The notes: generated by a model from the letters alone, not told the origin. 64,000 nt of DNA from Muscardinus avellanarius (GCA_963383645.1 OY726561.1:31910826-31974825), one strand, 5' to 3'; shown: positions 34,540 to 45,664, numbered from the stretch's first letter. A program made the numbers and translations.

Positions 34540-34790
34540 ATTTTCTTTATTTTTTATTTTTTAATCTTTATTGGTGTATTATAGCCATACATCTTAATAG
34601 GGTACAAAATGGTAGAGGCATACATACACACATCACTTATTTAGCTCTTCCCCAAATCCTACCCCATTCCCTCTCCCTCCCTCCTTCTCATGTTTGGCTT
34701 ACTGATTAGCTTTGATATGTTTATGAATGTACATCATGTACATTAGGGAATTTCCCTCTTTTCCCTCACTTCCTCTTCAGTTAGGTTACC
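34540..34790 (-). mobile_element. Lineage-specific L1 3' end inside the old L1
   Basis: A T-rich tail complement, then ctttattggtgtattatagc, catacatcttaatagggtac, acacacatcacttatttagc, a C-rich block and atgtacatcatgtacattag, ending near cttcagttaggt. Same element type as at 42.2, 54.5 and 57.9 kb. It marks the junction where a piece of the older L1 is missing. Confidence 0.85.
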
Positions 34791-36315
34791 TCCAGCATAA
34801 TTCTTATTGCTCAGAATTGCTTTGAAAATTCTGGGTCTTTCCTTCTTCCATATGATTAGGACTTGTTTTTATTTTTTCTTAGTTCAGTGTAGAATGGCAC
34901 TGATACTTTTATAAGTATTGCTTTGAACCTGAATATAGCTTTTGGTAGTCAGGATTTTTAATAATATTTTTGAGAGGTATTTTCATCTTTTAAGACCTTC
35001 TTTCATTTCTTTTTTCATCATTCTATAATTTTCATTTAGAGATATTTTACCTCCATATTCTGAAACATTTTATTTTACTATGTTTAGCCTATTATGAATG
35101 GGATTGTTTTATGAACTTGTCTTCAGTGAATTCATGCATTCCATATAGTAAAGTTACTAAAATTTAATAAGTTGATTTGTATCTGGCTACTTTTATGAAT
35201 TTTTTATTAGCTCTAGAAGTATTCTGGTTGAGTTTTTAGATCTTCTAAGTATAGGATCATACCTGAAAACAGAGATAATTTCACTTCTTTCCTAATCATA
35301 TCCTTTAATTTTCTTTTGTTTTGTGCCTTATTGTTCTGGATAGAATTTCAAGTACTATATTGTATAGGAGTGGTGATAGTAGGCACTCTTTATTTTTGTT
35401 GCTGACTTTGTAGGAAATGCTTTCAGTTTTTCCCCATTCAGTATGATGTTTACTTTGGTTTTATCACAAATTTCTTTTATGGTGTTGAAGTAAAATAATT
35501 TTGTCCCTAATTTCACATTTGTTTTTAACATAAATAAGTGTTGGGAATTGTCAGATATATTCTCTGCAGATTGGGTTGATCATGTGACTTTTGCCCTTGG
35601 TTTTATTTATGAGATTAAGTATATTTATCAACACATGTGTACTGAATATTTTGCATCACTGGAATGAAATCAACTTGATTGTGGAGTACAATCTTATTCA
35701 TATGATTTTGAATGGAAATTGCTAGTATTTTATTACAAACTGTATGTATGTTCATCAAAGATATTGGTCTGTAATTTTCTTTTCCTGAAGCATCTTTACT
35801 CAGTTTTGGTATCAAGGTAATACAAGCCTTGTAGAATGAGGTTGGATATAAGCATTAGTATAAGCATTAGGCCTAATTTTTCTCTAAAGGTCTTCTAAAA
35901 TTCAACTGTATTGGGTATGGGCATTCATTTTTTGGAAGACTATTTTGCTGCTTCAACCCCTTTACTTGTTATTGATCTGTTTAGTTTTGCTATATCCTCA
36001 GGTAGATCATTACCTTTAGAACTTCAATTTATCATTTTTGATGAACACAATTCAATCAAAAACAAAAATAACATATTTTAATATTTTTATATTATTTCCC
36101 TTTCAGAATAAAATAATTCCAATGCTATGTTATGTTTGTATGAAAACAAATAAGGTAGCAGCACTGTCTTGTAAGAAAGCAATACTTGTCGTCACTTTTT
36201 ACTTTTTCATGGACTTCCTAAATTGCAGTATTCTTGCATTGTTACATGGTTTTACACTGTTCAATGGCTGGTCTCACATAAAATATAGCAGTTGATTCGC
36301 CTATTTATTTTTCTC

Positions 36316-36504
36316 TTTTTTTTTTTTTGGTGGTACTGGGGTTCATGGAAGCCCTTCTACCTCCGGGCTACACTCCCAGACCTATTTTTATATTTTTATT
36401 TTGAAACAGGGTCTCTTAAGCCAGCACGACTGGCTTCCAACCTGCGCGATCCTCCTGTCTCCACCTCCCAAGGGGGGATTACAAGTGTGTGCCACCATGC
36501 CCAG
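36316..36504 (-). mobile_element. B1-ID SINE, hairpin subtype
   Basis: T13, ggtggtactggggttcatgg, ctacctccgggctacactcc, ttaagccagcacgactggct (inverted repeat), and a B1 half ending ccaccatgcccagc. No clear TSD. Confidence 0.92.
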
Positions 36505-36582
36505 CTTGTCATTGGTTTAATAATTTGAGGTCCCTTAACCTTTATAAAACGTATATTTTATACTATTAAAATACAAATATGA

Positions 36583-36797
36583 AGGCAGGAATGGTGTCAT
36601 GTACTTTTAATTCCAGTACTTGGGAGGCTGAGACAGTAGGATCCTGGGTTTGTGGCCAGACTCAGCTACATAGGCCCTCTGAAACTTAGACCCTGTTTCA
36701 AAATAAAGAATAAAAAGTAGGTCTGGGAGTATAGGTCAGAGGTAGAATGCTCCTGGGTTTAATCTTTAGTACTGCAATAAGAAAAATAGACATCTGG
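36583..36797 (+). mobile_element. B1-ID dimeric SINE, older subtype
   Basis: aggcaggaatggtgtcatgt head; cagactcagctacataggcc; linker caaaataaagaataaaaagt; ID half. Possible TSD AATACAAATATG / AATACAAACATG (36570-36581 and 36798-36809), 11 of 12 matching. Confidence 0.85.
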
Positions 36798-37942
36798 AAT
36801 ACAAACATGGAATTCAGTAATCTATTTTAAGTGTGAATATTATACCAATGTATTTGTAATTGATTTCTTAAAACAAACTAGTTATAAAAAAAGGAATACA
36901 TTTATCCAGGTATTTTTTCTCACTTATCAAGTCATGCTTTTTTAATTTTCTCTTGCATCATAATTCTAATTTTTGGAAGAAATTTGTGGTATGAAAGTCT
37001 ATAACTGAACAATTGTTACTCTTTCTATTTTAGGAAGAATTGCTTTAAAATACAAACTTGATATGACTAAGATGTAAAATTTGGCTATCATGTTATTCAT
37101 AGTAAGAATCAATTTTAGTGAACTAATTTGCATATGAAATAATTTAGGATTGTGAATTTACCTGAATTTCATTTATAGGTGTCTGAGTAAAACACTAATT
37201 AATGTGTGATTTTTAGTACTGTTTATTCCTTTGATTAATTTTGCCCATCATTTTTCTCCTTAAAAGGTGTTTAGAATTATGGACGCAATTAAAGTGTGAT
37301 TTCAACATCAGTTTAAATAAAGAAAGGTTAGTAATTGCGAGTGTAATTTATATTGGATACTGTTGTATGTCCTGCCTATATAAAATTTAAAATTATCTTT
37401 TCTGTTCAATGGGGATAATGTATGATTCCCAGAACAGAATTACAGGTAAAATTCTAGTGATCAAAAACATTCAATTGTGGGCAGTTAGTGTACAAGAGTT
37501 TTAAGAGCATCTTCAGTTAATGTGAGACATTTGCAGACTCATTGGATCTGTGTTTAAACCTCTAACTATGTTTAGTGAAGTCAATTAATGATATGCAGTC
37601 CATGCACCTGACATTTGAAGATCCTTGCTGCTTTCCCATGTGTGTGTGCACTAAAGATGTCTTCTTACTCTTGAAAATCGATTTCATACACACCAGGAGC
37701 TTGTGATGGATTTGTTCTCACTGTGACAATTGTCTATAAATATCCAACGGCAGGAATTGGCTTAAAGAATCTATCATAAGCTTGCTCTTGTGAAGAGTGA
37801 GATTTGCCCATTAGAACTAAGTGATGCTGAGTGTAATTCCTAGTCTCTTTGGTAATGTTAAAACTTTGGAGGAGATTTTACTTGGTGGGAGCAACTAATA
37901 AGGAAATTAATTTATCCTGTGACCTTGTCCACTCCTTTATAT
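36798..37942. other. Repeat-poor non-coding DNA
   Basis: No repeat recognised. The 37.08-37.40 kb part is listed as a candidate regulatory block. Confidence 0.45.
37080..37400. promoter_or_regulatory. Candidate homeodomain/POU-rich non-coding block
   Basis: Contains the octamer-like ATTTGCATAT at 37126-37135 and several TAATT/ATTAA cores (37198, 37237, 37289) in about 300 bp of non-repeat DNA. AT-rich DNA produces such cores by chance, so the call is weak. Confidence 0.2.
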
Positions 37943-38161
37943 ATTATTTATTTATTTATTTAGTGGGTCTGGGGATGGAACCCAGGAACATTCGACCTCC
38001 GAGCTACACCGCTGCCCTATTTTTTATTCTTTATTTTGAGACAGGATCTCACTAAGTTGCAGAGGGCCTAACTAAGTAGCTGAGGCTGTCTGCAAACCTT
38101 GATCCTCAGGGCTCAGCCTCCCTAATGCTGGGATTACAAGCTTGTGCCACCACGCCCGGCT
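37943..38161 (-). mobile_element. B1-ID SINE, older subtype, (TTTA)n tail
   Basis: The tail complement is (ATTT)n at 37943-37963; gtgggtctggggatggaacc, gacctccgagctacaccgct, cactaagttgcagagggcct and a B1 half ending ccaccacgcccggc follow. Well preserved head. Confidence 0.92.
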
Positions 38162-38505
38162 CCATTTCTAGTTCTTTTAAAGTACCCTACCTGGAACTGA
38201 AACTTTCCTTTAAATTAGAAGCGATAACTAAATTTCTCTCTTAATAGTCTATTAAACTTTATTTTGCTTTGGATAAAATATTTGTCATTTCATTGATATT
38301 TTGTTGCTATATGAATGCTCAAGATAAATGTTATATCCAATAGTCTTATTCATAAATTTCTCTTAGCACAAATTCATATTTTTTTTTGTTTTCAAGAATA
38401 TGGAGATTAAATTGAAACCAATAAATTCTGTTACAAAAGCTGGTGTCACACGAACATGCAACATGCTAATGGTTAACTTCAAAGAGTGTTAAAATCATTA
38501 GTATG

Positions 38506-38740
38506 GCTGGGCATGCTGGTGCATGCTTGTAATCTCAGCGCGTGGGAGGATGAGACAGGAGGATCGCACAGGTTTGAAGCCAGCCTCAGCTGCTTAGGCT
38601 CTTAGCAACTCAGTGAGACCCTGTTTCCAAATAAAGTATAAAATAGGTCTGGGAGTACAACCCGGAGGAAGAAAAGAAGCTTCTGGGTTCCAGCCTAGTA
38701 CCACCCCCCCAAAAAGAAAAAAAAAAGAAAAAAAATATAT
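38506..38740 (+). mobile_element. B1-ID SINE with 9-bp TSD
   Basis: gctgggcatgctggtgcatg head, B1 half with cagctgcttaggctcttagc, linker aaataaagtataaaatag, ID half with ttctgggttccagcc, a C8 run and a 30-bp A-rich tail. ATTAGTATG flanks it (38497-38505 and 38741-38749). Confidence 0.93.
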
Positions 38741-38749
38741 ATTAGTATG

Positions 38750-39842
38750 TTTCCTTTACTTCTGACTTGTTAAATTTAGCTCCTGAATGCATTTATGCTG
38801 GATAAAATTAATACTATTATTGTGTAGTCATAAATGCGCAATCTGTTTCATATTTGTTTGAAGTTGGACAATAGTTTATCAGTGTCTACCATATGACAAG
38901 CTATTCAGTTATTTGTATTTTGTTTTAGAAAACTATAATTTCATATCTCATATGGAGATTTATTGGATGTCTTTTGGATTTCTTACTATCACAAACTGAT
39001 ATAACATATTTCTTTCACATAATGAAAATATATTAAAAATAAATTGTCCTGATAACTGTTTATGAAGAACCAACTGTAAATAAGAGACAGATAGTCCTTG
39101 TACTTATGGCGATATAGGAAGCAAAAGGAATGAATGAAATAAGAAAAAGAAAAAAGAAAAAATCATTATACAGTGGCCATGGCGTTCAGGCAAGGTATCT
39201 CTGAAGAGGAGTTATCAGCTTGACAGAACACTGCACATCTCTGATACAAGAGTCTTGTGATCCAGATGATATTACTAACTCCAAGAACCAAATGTACGAA
39301 AGAAGTAGGCAGACTTGAAGAGAAAGAAATCCAATGTGATTGATCATAGTAGGTGAAGAGACAAATGGTAGAAGATAAATTCAGAAAGAAACAGATGTCC
39401 AAGTGACACTTGGTTTTGTAAACTATTATAAGGCACTGAATTTTTATTTTAAATGAAAAAGGGAGCTATTGGAGTGCTTTAAGTAGTAGACTGATATTTC
39501 CACATATTTTTGAGAGATTGTTATATGTAATGTATTGTTATGTGTAATATATGTGTAATGTATTGTAGCATATTTTTAGTGTATTTTCTAATGATTCCAA
39601 GAAAGATTTCTCACATATAATTCTTTGAGAGGCAAATATCATTATGTAAAGTGAATAAGAATTTTCATTCACATATTCATCAATTGTTTATTAACAACCT
39701 TATTCCAGATACATTTGATTATGTTGTTTTTATGCAGCAAATGTGAATATCAACTTAAAAATGGCCTTAAATTTTGCATGCACTTTACCCTACAATTTTT
39801 TCCAGTAACTGATTTTAAAGTGTGCTAAAATTGTTTATAAAT
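38750..39842. other. Unique non-coding DNA
   Basis: No repeat recognised, apart from a loose TATGTGTAATGTATTG repetition near 39.52-39.57 kb. The minus-strand 78-codon frame at 39.2-39.4 kb lacks family resemblance. Confidence 0.45.
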
Positions 39843-39855
39843 ATTGTATTTATAG

Positions 39856-40074
39856 CTGGGTGTGGTGGCACAAGATTGTAATCCCAGTATTTAGGAGACT
39901 GAGGAAGGAGGATTAAGGTTTGCAGACAGCCTCAACTATTTAGCGAGGCTCTCAGCAACTCAGTGAAACCCTGTTTCAAAATAAAGAATAAAAAATATGG
40001 CTAGGGGAGTAGCTCGGAGGTAGAATTCCCTTGGGTTCCATCCTTGGTACCACAAAAAATAAATAAATAAAAAG
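39856..40074 (+). mobile_element. B1-ID SINE, older subtype, perfect 13-bp TSD
   Basis: ctgggtgtggtggcacaaga head; tcaactatttagcgaggctc; linker caaaataaagaataaaaaat; ID half; (AAAT)n tail. ATTGTATTTATAG is present on both sides (39843-39855 and 40075-40087). Confidence 0.95.
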
Positions 40075-40371
40075 ATTGTATTTATAGTATTTTTGTAACC
40101 GAAATTAATTTAAAATATTGCTAGTATCAAAAAAGTACTAATTAAGAGAATTTTGGCATAACTTACAATATTACATATAGGTTTAAATTTGTTTCTTAAC
40201 TATATTTATGAACACAGAAAATATTAATTGTTGCAAATGACCAGATAGTGTTATCTTATTTTTGTAGGTAAAAAAATGAAAAATAAAATCTCATATGTAC
40301 AAGGGGGCAAGTCTTTAATGGAAAATATATCAATATTTAGTTGTTATTTCTATCTGTAAAGAAATAGAATT

Positions 40372-40568
40372 CTTTTATTTTTTTTCCATTTCTGGGGACG
40401 GATCCCAGGGGCATTCAAGCTACACCCCCTGACCTACTTTTATTTTTTATTTTGAAACGAGGTCTCACTAAGTTGCGGAGGGCATCACTAAGTAGCTGAG
40501 GCTGTTCGCGAACCGCGACCTTCCGGTCTCAGCCTCCCGAATGCTGGGGTTACAAGCGTAACCCAGCT
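40372..40568 (-). mobile_element. B1-ID SINE, 13-bp TSD
   Basis: T-rich tail, ctggggacggatcccagggg, tttattttgaaacgaggtct, aggctgttcgcgaaccgcga and a B1 half that lacks the outermost head. AAGAAATAGAATT flanks it (40359-40371 and 40569-40581). Several CpGs remain. Confidence 0.92.
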
Positions 40569-40581
40569 AAGAAATAGAATT

Positions 40582-41580
40582 ATGAAGGGTTATTTTGTTT
40601 TGTTTTACTTCGATTGACATACTTTTTCTTCAAAGTAAATATTTATGATTTTGTATTATTTAAGATCACTCAGTAAGATGAATAGGGAGATTATAGGGAG
40701 ATTATGATGAGGACACTTTTGCTCTTAGATTCAAAATCTAAAGATTCATTTCAAGACACTGTGTAACTGATGATAGAGCTTCAAGGTATGGGAGATAAGC
40801 ATGTCAAAGAAAAACTAGAGCAATAAAGCTCACAGTAAGAATATATATATATATATATATATTCCTTTATTTTCCTACTGTCAATTTAAAGATAAACATG
40901 TTTTGTAGTTAGTATGATCTGAATTGAATCATGTGTTACTTGGCTGATCGGAAAGCATGGTGCGTTCTTCTAATCCTGGTCATCTTTCTGTCAACAATTA
41001 TTTATTTTGTCCTAGTTTCATGATGTAACGAATGGAATTATACTTGAAGAGCACAAAATTAAATGCTTAATTACATTCAGCTTCAATTACAGTTATTAAT
41101 TGACCCAGGCTTACTGAAGGGAACTGGTTACAGAAAAAATTATAGGAGGCAGTACTTTGGGTATTGCACTCACATGAGCTAGCAATCCAGATGAAATTTC
41201 TTTAATTAATTTGATTAAGTTACACAGCTTTGTGGATTCCTGTTGGAAACTCAAGGTCTAGATCACAAACCCTATTTTATAAAGAAGGAAAATTTTATCC
41301 CCCCATAATGAATGAAGTCTCATAGGTAGGAGTAATTCTCCATCCAAATTAGTTTATGGCTCATCATTGTGAAATTATTGTCATATATCTCTTTTAGGTA
41401 TATTGTCAGCTCCTGATGACCCATGTCAAAGATGGCTTTAAATCTCAAGAAAAGTATTTTGCAATAAATACTACATACTTTGTCCGAAGAAAATTATGAG
41501 TAAGCTTCGAAAGTAGAACTTACACATTTAAAGTGCAGGGTTCACTTGTCATATCTTTCCCACAGAATCGAGTGTTAAGA
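40582..41580. other. Repeat-poor non-coding DNA
   Basis: Contains a short (TA)n at about 40842-40861 and a tagggagatta doublet near 40.69 kb. No interspersed repeat recognised. Confidence 0.45.
41000..41240. promoter_or_regulatory. Candidate conserved non-coding block
   Basis: Non-repeat DNA with dense homeodomain-type cores (TTAATTACATT, AATTACAG, TTATTAATTGA, TTAATTAATTTGATTA) in 240 bp. Enhancer function is inference only. Confidence 0.2.
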
Positions 41581-41590
41581 CCAAGTTCCA

Positions 41591-41822
41591 GCCGGGCGTG
41601 GTGGCGCACGCTTGTAATCCCTGTGCTTGGGAGGCTGAGACAGGAGGATCGCACAGGTTCGAAGCCAGCCCCAGCTACTTAGTGAGGCTCTCAGCAACTT
41701 AGTGAGACCCTGTTTCCAAATAAAATATAAAATAGGTCTGGGAGTATAGCTCGGAGGTAGAAAGCCTCTGGGTTCCACCCTCAGTACCACACCAAAAAAT
41801 AAAAAATAAAAAAAAAATAAAG
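41591..41822 (+). mobile_element. B1-ID SINE, young-looking, 10-bp TSD
   Basis: Intact head gccgggcgtggtggcgcacg, B-box-like GGTTCGAAGCC, the non-hairpin linker ccccagctacttagtgaggc, an ID half with ggaggtagaaagcctctggg, and an A-rich tail with T interruptions. CCAAGTTCCA flanks it (41581-41590 and 41823-41832). High CpG retention. Confidence 0.96.
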
Positions 41823-41849
41823 CCAAGTTCCATAAAATCCAGATTTCTA

Positions 41850-42140
41850 TCATTTCCACCTGCCTTGCTTCTTTACTGTGTTAAATTTCTCTTTATGCTA
41901 ATGTACTTTATACACGATTTCTATTTCTTTTCTGCCTGGAATGCTCTCCAACTTCAGACTTTACTTGTCTAAATCCTACTTATCTCTTTGAAACTCGATG
42001 AACATTGTACTTCCTTAGAGAAGTAGTTCTCTCATATAATCAGTCTATTATTTTTCTTTATAAGCTGGAAAATTGTAGTGATGCATCTACTTGTGCTTAA
42101 AACATGACCTCCCCTCTAGATTGTAAGCTTATGCCATAAA
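41850..42140 (+). mobile_element. L2 LINE fragment
   Basis: ttctgcctggaatgctctcc, ctttacttgtctaaatccta, ttccttagagaagtagttct and ctctagattgtaagcttatg follow the L2 3'-region order (tgcctggaatgctcttcccc, ctcagagaggcctt, ctagaatgtaagctccatg). Non-coding remnant, cut off by the next L1. Confidence 0.7.
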
Positions 42141-42149
42141 GAACTTTAC

Positions 42150-42350
42150 TTTTTTCTTTTTTTATTGGTGCACTGTAGTCATAATCTTAGCAGGTAGAAG
42201 ATGGTAGAGGCATACATCCACACATTACTTATTTAGCCCTTCCCCAATTCCCACCCATTCTCTTTCCTTTCACTCCTTTTCCTTTGGCTTAGTTATTGAC
42301 TTTGATATGTTTGTGAATGTACATCATGTACCTTATGGAATTTCTCTCTT
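42150..42350 (-). mobile_element. Lineage-specific L1 3' end
   Basis: T-rich, ttattggtgcactgtagtca, ggtagaggcatacatccaca, cttatttagcccttccccaa, C/T-rich block, atgtacatcatgtacctta, ending at tttctctctt. A 5'-truncated L1 copy inserted into the L2. Confidence 0.85.
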
Positions 42351-42383
42351 TAACTTAATACTCTACGCCAAAGATAGAACACA

Positions 42384-42577
42384 GGCCAGGAGTAGTGGCA
42401 CCCGACTGTTACCCCAGTACATGGGAGGCTGAGGCGGGAAGATTGCAGGTTCAAGACCAGCCTCAGCAACTTAGACACTCAGCAACCTAGTGAGGCCCTA
42501 TTTAAAACAGAAAACTAAAAAATGCTGGGGTGTAGAATGCCTCTGGGTTCTATTCCCAGTATCATTAAAAAAAAATC
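42384..42577 (+). mobile_element. B1-ID SINE, diverged
   Basis: ggccaggagtagtggcaccc head, tcaagaccagcctcagcaac, a shortened ID half (gctggggtgtagaatgcctc) and an A9 tail. No TSD seen. Confidence 0.88.
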
Positions 42578-42879
42578 AGACACGAACATAGCACATTTTT
42601 GAAGTCCTCATATTTATTTTATTTGTATTATAACTTTTTTTTCTTTCTTCTTTTCTTCAATTTGTTTGATTTAAATTATAACCAGGGCTATTAGTTTTTT
42701 ATAAGTAAAATTTTGAGATGATCGTCTTGACTATGTAAGTGTATTTCCCACATTGTGTGCTTCCTTTTTGAGGTAATGGATTTGAGGGATTGTTTTTGTG
42801 ATTCAGTATTGTTCATGGTACTTACAGGTCATTTTGTTCCTGAGAACATAAGTTTGCTGATTTGTAAAATGGTTAAACA

Positions 42880-43066
42880 AGGTGGGTGTGATGGTGCACA
42901 CATGTAATGTTAGCATTTAGGAGGCTGAGACAGAAGGATTGCAGATTTGTGGACAGGCTCAACAACTTAGTCAGATTTTATTTCAAAATTTAAAAAAACA
43001 TAAAAACTTCTGGGGTGTAGCTCAGAGGTAAAATGCCTCTGGGTTCATCTCCAGTATAAAAAATAA
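42880..43066 (+). mobile_element. B1-ID SINE, diverged
   Basis: aggtgggtgtgatggtgcac head; linker caaaatttaaaaaaacat; ID half tctggggtgtagctcagagg; A-rich tail. gtaaaatgg occurs on both sides, but not flush with the ends. Confidence 0.88.
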
Positions 43067-43174
43067 GTAAAACAATATAAGATGGTAAAATGGCAGCACT
43101 TGCCCTTGCCTTTGGGAAATTACAGAGCTATTGTCAAAACAGAATTATATGCAACATTCAAAAATGGTCTATAA

Positions 43175-43381
43175 GCTGAGCGTGGTGATGCACACTTGTA
43201 ATCCCAGGACATGAGAGGCCGAGACAGAAGAATAGCAGGTTTGTGGCCAGCTTCAGTTACCTTGTGAGGCCCTCCACAACTTAGTGTGACTCTGTTTCAA
43301 AATAGAGAATAAAAAATACAACTGGAGGTATAACTTGAAGGTATGATTCTCCTGGGTTCAATCCTCGGTACCACAAAAAAA
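43175..43381 (+). mobile_element. B1-ID SINE
   Basis: gctgagcgtggtgatgcaca head; ggccgagacagaagaatagc; linker caaaatagagaataaaaaat; ID half with gggttcaatcctcggtacc. Possible 7-bp TSD TCTATAA (43168-43174 and 43382-43388). Confidence 0.9.
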
Positions 43382-43675
43382 TCTATAAATATTAAGTATA
43401 TTACTAATTTTTTATATTAAAAATCCAAATTTTATAGGAACATTTTCAGATCTTTCTCACTAAATCACTTAAAAATATTTGTGAAATACAGTAGGGTAAA
43501 ATGTTTGAATTACTTTAAGACAAAACGCTCTAGTAATATGGGGATAACAAATTTAATCGAAGTATAGATAACATAAAATGGCCTCAAAGAATATGCTGAA
43601 ATTTCTTCACAAATTGGCAACATCTCTACACTCAAATTTGTTTTTCAACCTCAACTTACAATGTTTACATACTTT

Positions 43676-43887
43676 GCTGGGTGTGGTGGTGCATGCTTAC
43701 AATCCTCACACTTGGGAGGCTGAGACAGGAGGAGCCACAGGTTTGAAGCAAGCCTCAGCTACATAGTGAGGCTCTCAGCAACTTAATGAGGCCCTGTTTC
43801 CAAATAAAATATAAAATAGGTCTGGGAGTATAGCCCAGAGGTAGAAAGCCTCTGCGTTCCATCCCCAGTACCACCAAAAGAATAAAA
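43676..43887 (+). mobile_element. B1-ID SINE, 16-bp TSD
   Basis: gctgggtgtggtggtgcatg head; agcctcagctacatagtgag; linker aaataaaatataaaatag; ID half with gagtatagcccagaggtaga. AATGTTTACATACTTT and AATGTTTGTATACTTT flank it (43660-43675 and 43888-43903), 14 of 16 matching. Confidence 0.93.
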
Positions 43888-43903
43888 AATGTTTGTATAC
43901 TTT

Positions 43904-44811
43904 CACATAGAAATTTTACTATAAAAAGTCTGCCATAATGCCATTATTTAATTCAAAATTAATCATTTTAACTCAGTGTTTTACATACTTTTAAAAATGC
44001 TCATTTATAGATGTCATTTTACTATAATTATAAAATATTAGAATAGTCTTCGCTCTACTATTTTAATATAGTTCAATTAGAATCTTTATAGAAATTATAA
44101 ATGATTCTTTAAAAAACAAAGGCACTCTTTTGTCAAGATGATTAAATGGACATTTTTCCTAATCTTTAGCTGAACCATTGAATCTTCTAGTGAAGAGTAC
44201 TTAAAATCATGTAAGTTATGAATAAACTTTCCTCGTAGGTGTAACTAACATCACCTGACTAATGAAGAGAGATTAGTATCTCTTTTATCATTTAGACATT
44301 AATGAACTTTCAGTGTTACATAGCAGATTTCCCCATTCATCTTTTTGAAAAGAAGATTAATTATTGTTTAACTTGCCTCCGAACTTCTACTACATTGTCG
44401 AATAGTAGAAATGACACTTTTTCTATTTGGACAATAAACAAGTGATGTGGATTTGTGGAACTAGAAGCTGAATAATGAGTCAAAGTTAGAATTGGGTATT
44501 AAACACGGTTTCCATGTTTCTTTTTATATGTGATGATAAAAATTTCCTGTGCACCTCAAGTTCTGTGACCTAAACAGTTTTAGCAAGGACGGTATCAACT
44601 ACATGAAGACTGCAGACCTCAGGAGAAGGACTAGTGTATAGCTCAGTCCATTTCCCCCTGGCTAGAGTGGTCCCTCACCATGGGACAGTTGTTCTTGGCT
44701 TGGCTGTGCCAATGATGAATGAGTCCCAGAGCTCTGCTATTCCACTCTGTACACTGAAATACCATAGTAAAAAAGAGTTTTGAGATGGACAAGAAAGTCC
44801 TTTATTTAATC
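43904..44811. other. Unique non-coding DNA
   Basis: No repeat recognised. 44.50-44.76 kb is complex, lower-AT sequence with no assigned function. Confidence 0.45.
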
Positions 44812-44848
<37 letters not shown>

Positions 44849-45047
44849 GCAATATTGGGGACAGAACCCAGGGGCGTTCTACCTCCGAGCTACACTCTCA
44901 GCCCTAATTTTTTTTATTCTTTATTTTGAAAAAGGGTTTCACTGAGTTTCAAAGGGCCTCACTAAGTAGCTGAGACTATTTATGAACCACAATCCTTCTG
45001 TCTCGGCCTCCTAAATGCTGGTATTACAGGCGTACACCACCACACCT
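44812..45047 (-). mobile_element. B1-ID SINE, older subtype, (TTG)n tail
   Basis: The tail complement is (TTG)12-13 at 44812-44849; aatattggggacagaaccca, gttctacctccgagctacac, tttattttgaaaaagggttt and a B1 half ending caccaccacacc follow. No TSD visible. Confidence 0.9.
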
Positions 45048-45516
45048 TTTTACTCTTGAAATCCCATTAGTATAAGATTATGGTGTATTATTTCATAAAA
45101 TTTTAGAAAATACAGCAGAAATACATCTTCCCCCAATTCAAGCTGCAAGGGTACATTTGTTATAAGGCTAGTGAGATGTGTCTCTGATTGATGCACAGAG
45201 AAGTTGAGCCAACACCAGCTTTCAGACTCTGCTCAGTCTTCTTTTGAATCTCTCATATCTATCCCTCAGTTCTCTCTTTTTCTTGCCTTATTTCCTCTGG
45301 CTGACCTGACCTTATATAAAATCTTGTAATTCATCTTACAAAGTATCCCCCAAATAAAAAGAAGTCACTGACCTGTTTCTATTGAGTTTCTATCCATGCA
45401 CCTATCTACTGGGACATGTAAAAAGGTGACCCTTTTGACAGGAATTGCAGAATAGGAATTATCTAAAGAACGAATTACTGTAAAGATAGTAGTGGTCTGA
45501 TGAAAGAATGATGTTT

Positions 45517-45518
<2 letters not shown>
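45048..45518. other. Unique non-coding DNA
   Basis: No repeat recognised; 45.2-45.3 kb is pyrimidine-rich. Confidence 0.45.
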
Positions 45519-45557
<39 letters not shown>

Positions 45558-45570
45558 CATGCTTGTGTGT
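45519..45570. repeat. (GT)n-(GC)4 alternating tract
   Basis: About 16 GT units run directly into gcgcgcgcatgc and a few more GT units. Strictly alternating purine-pyrimidine for about 40 bp, with a GC core. Confidence 0.92.
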
Positions 45571-45664
45571 GTTGAATGATACCCTTGTAAAATATGCTAT
45601 TTTTCATTCACCTTATGTCAATAATCCTAAGTGTAAAATAGAAGCTATACTTATTTTAAAAACT

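Larger units (their letters stand above)
33427..36028 (-). mobile_element. Old L1, antisense, with ORF2 remnant and two later insertions
   Basis: 33427-33720 resembles an L1 3' UTR in antisense (C-rich blocks); 33840-34520 matches the ORF2 C-terminal region; 34795-36028 matches the reverse-transcriptase part. The minus-strand frame at 35615-35815 contains GKENYRPISLMNI, a hallmark of L1 RT. Compared with the usual order, roughly 500-700 bp between the two parts is missing where the younger L1 3' end sits. Many stops; not functional. Confidence 0.85.

Noticed and set aside
35615..35815. Minus-strand frame with GKENYRPISLMNI, looking like a reverse-transcriptase gene
   Set aside because: It is an L1 ORF2 fragment within a decayed element with stops on both sides, and is not a cellular RT or a novel retroelement system.
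36292..36528. Many short frames sharing a GSWKPFYL...TLPDLF-like peptide (for example here and at 56805-56999)
   Set aside because: All are translations of the antisense B1-ID SINE, so the recurring peptide is a repeat consensus and not a protein family.
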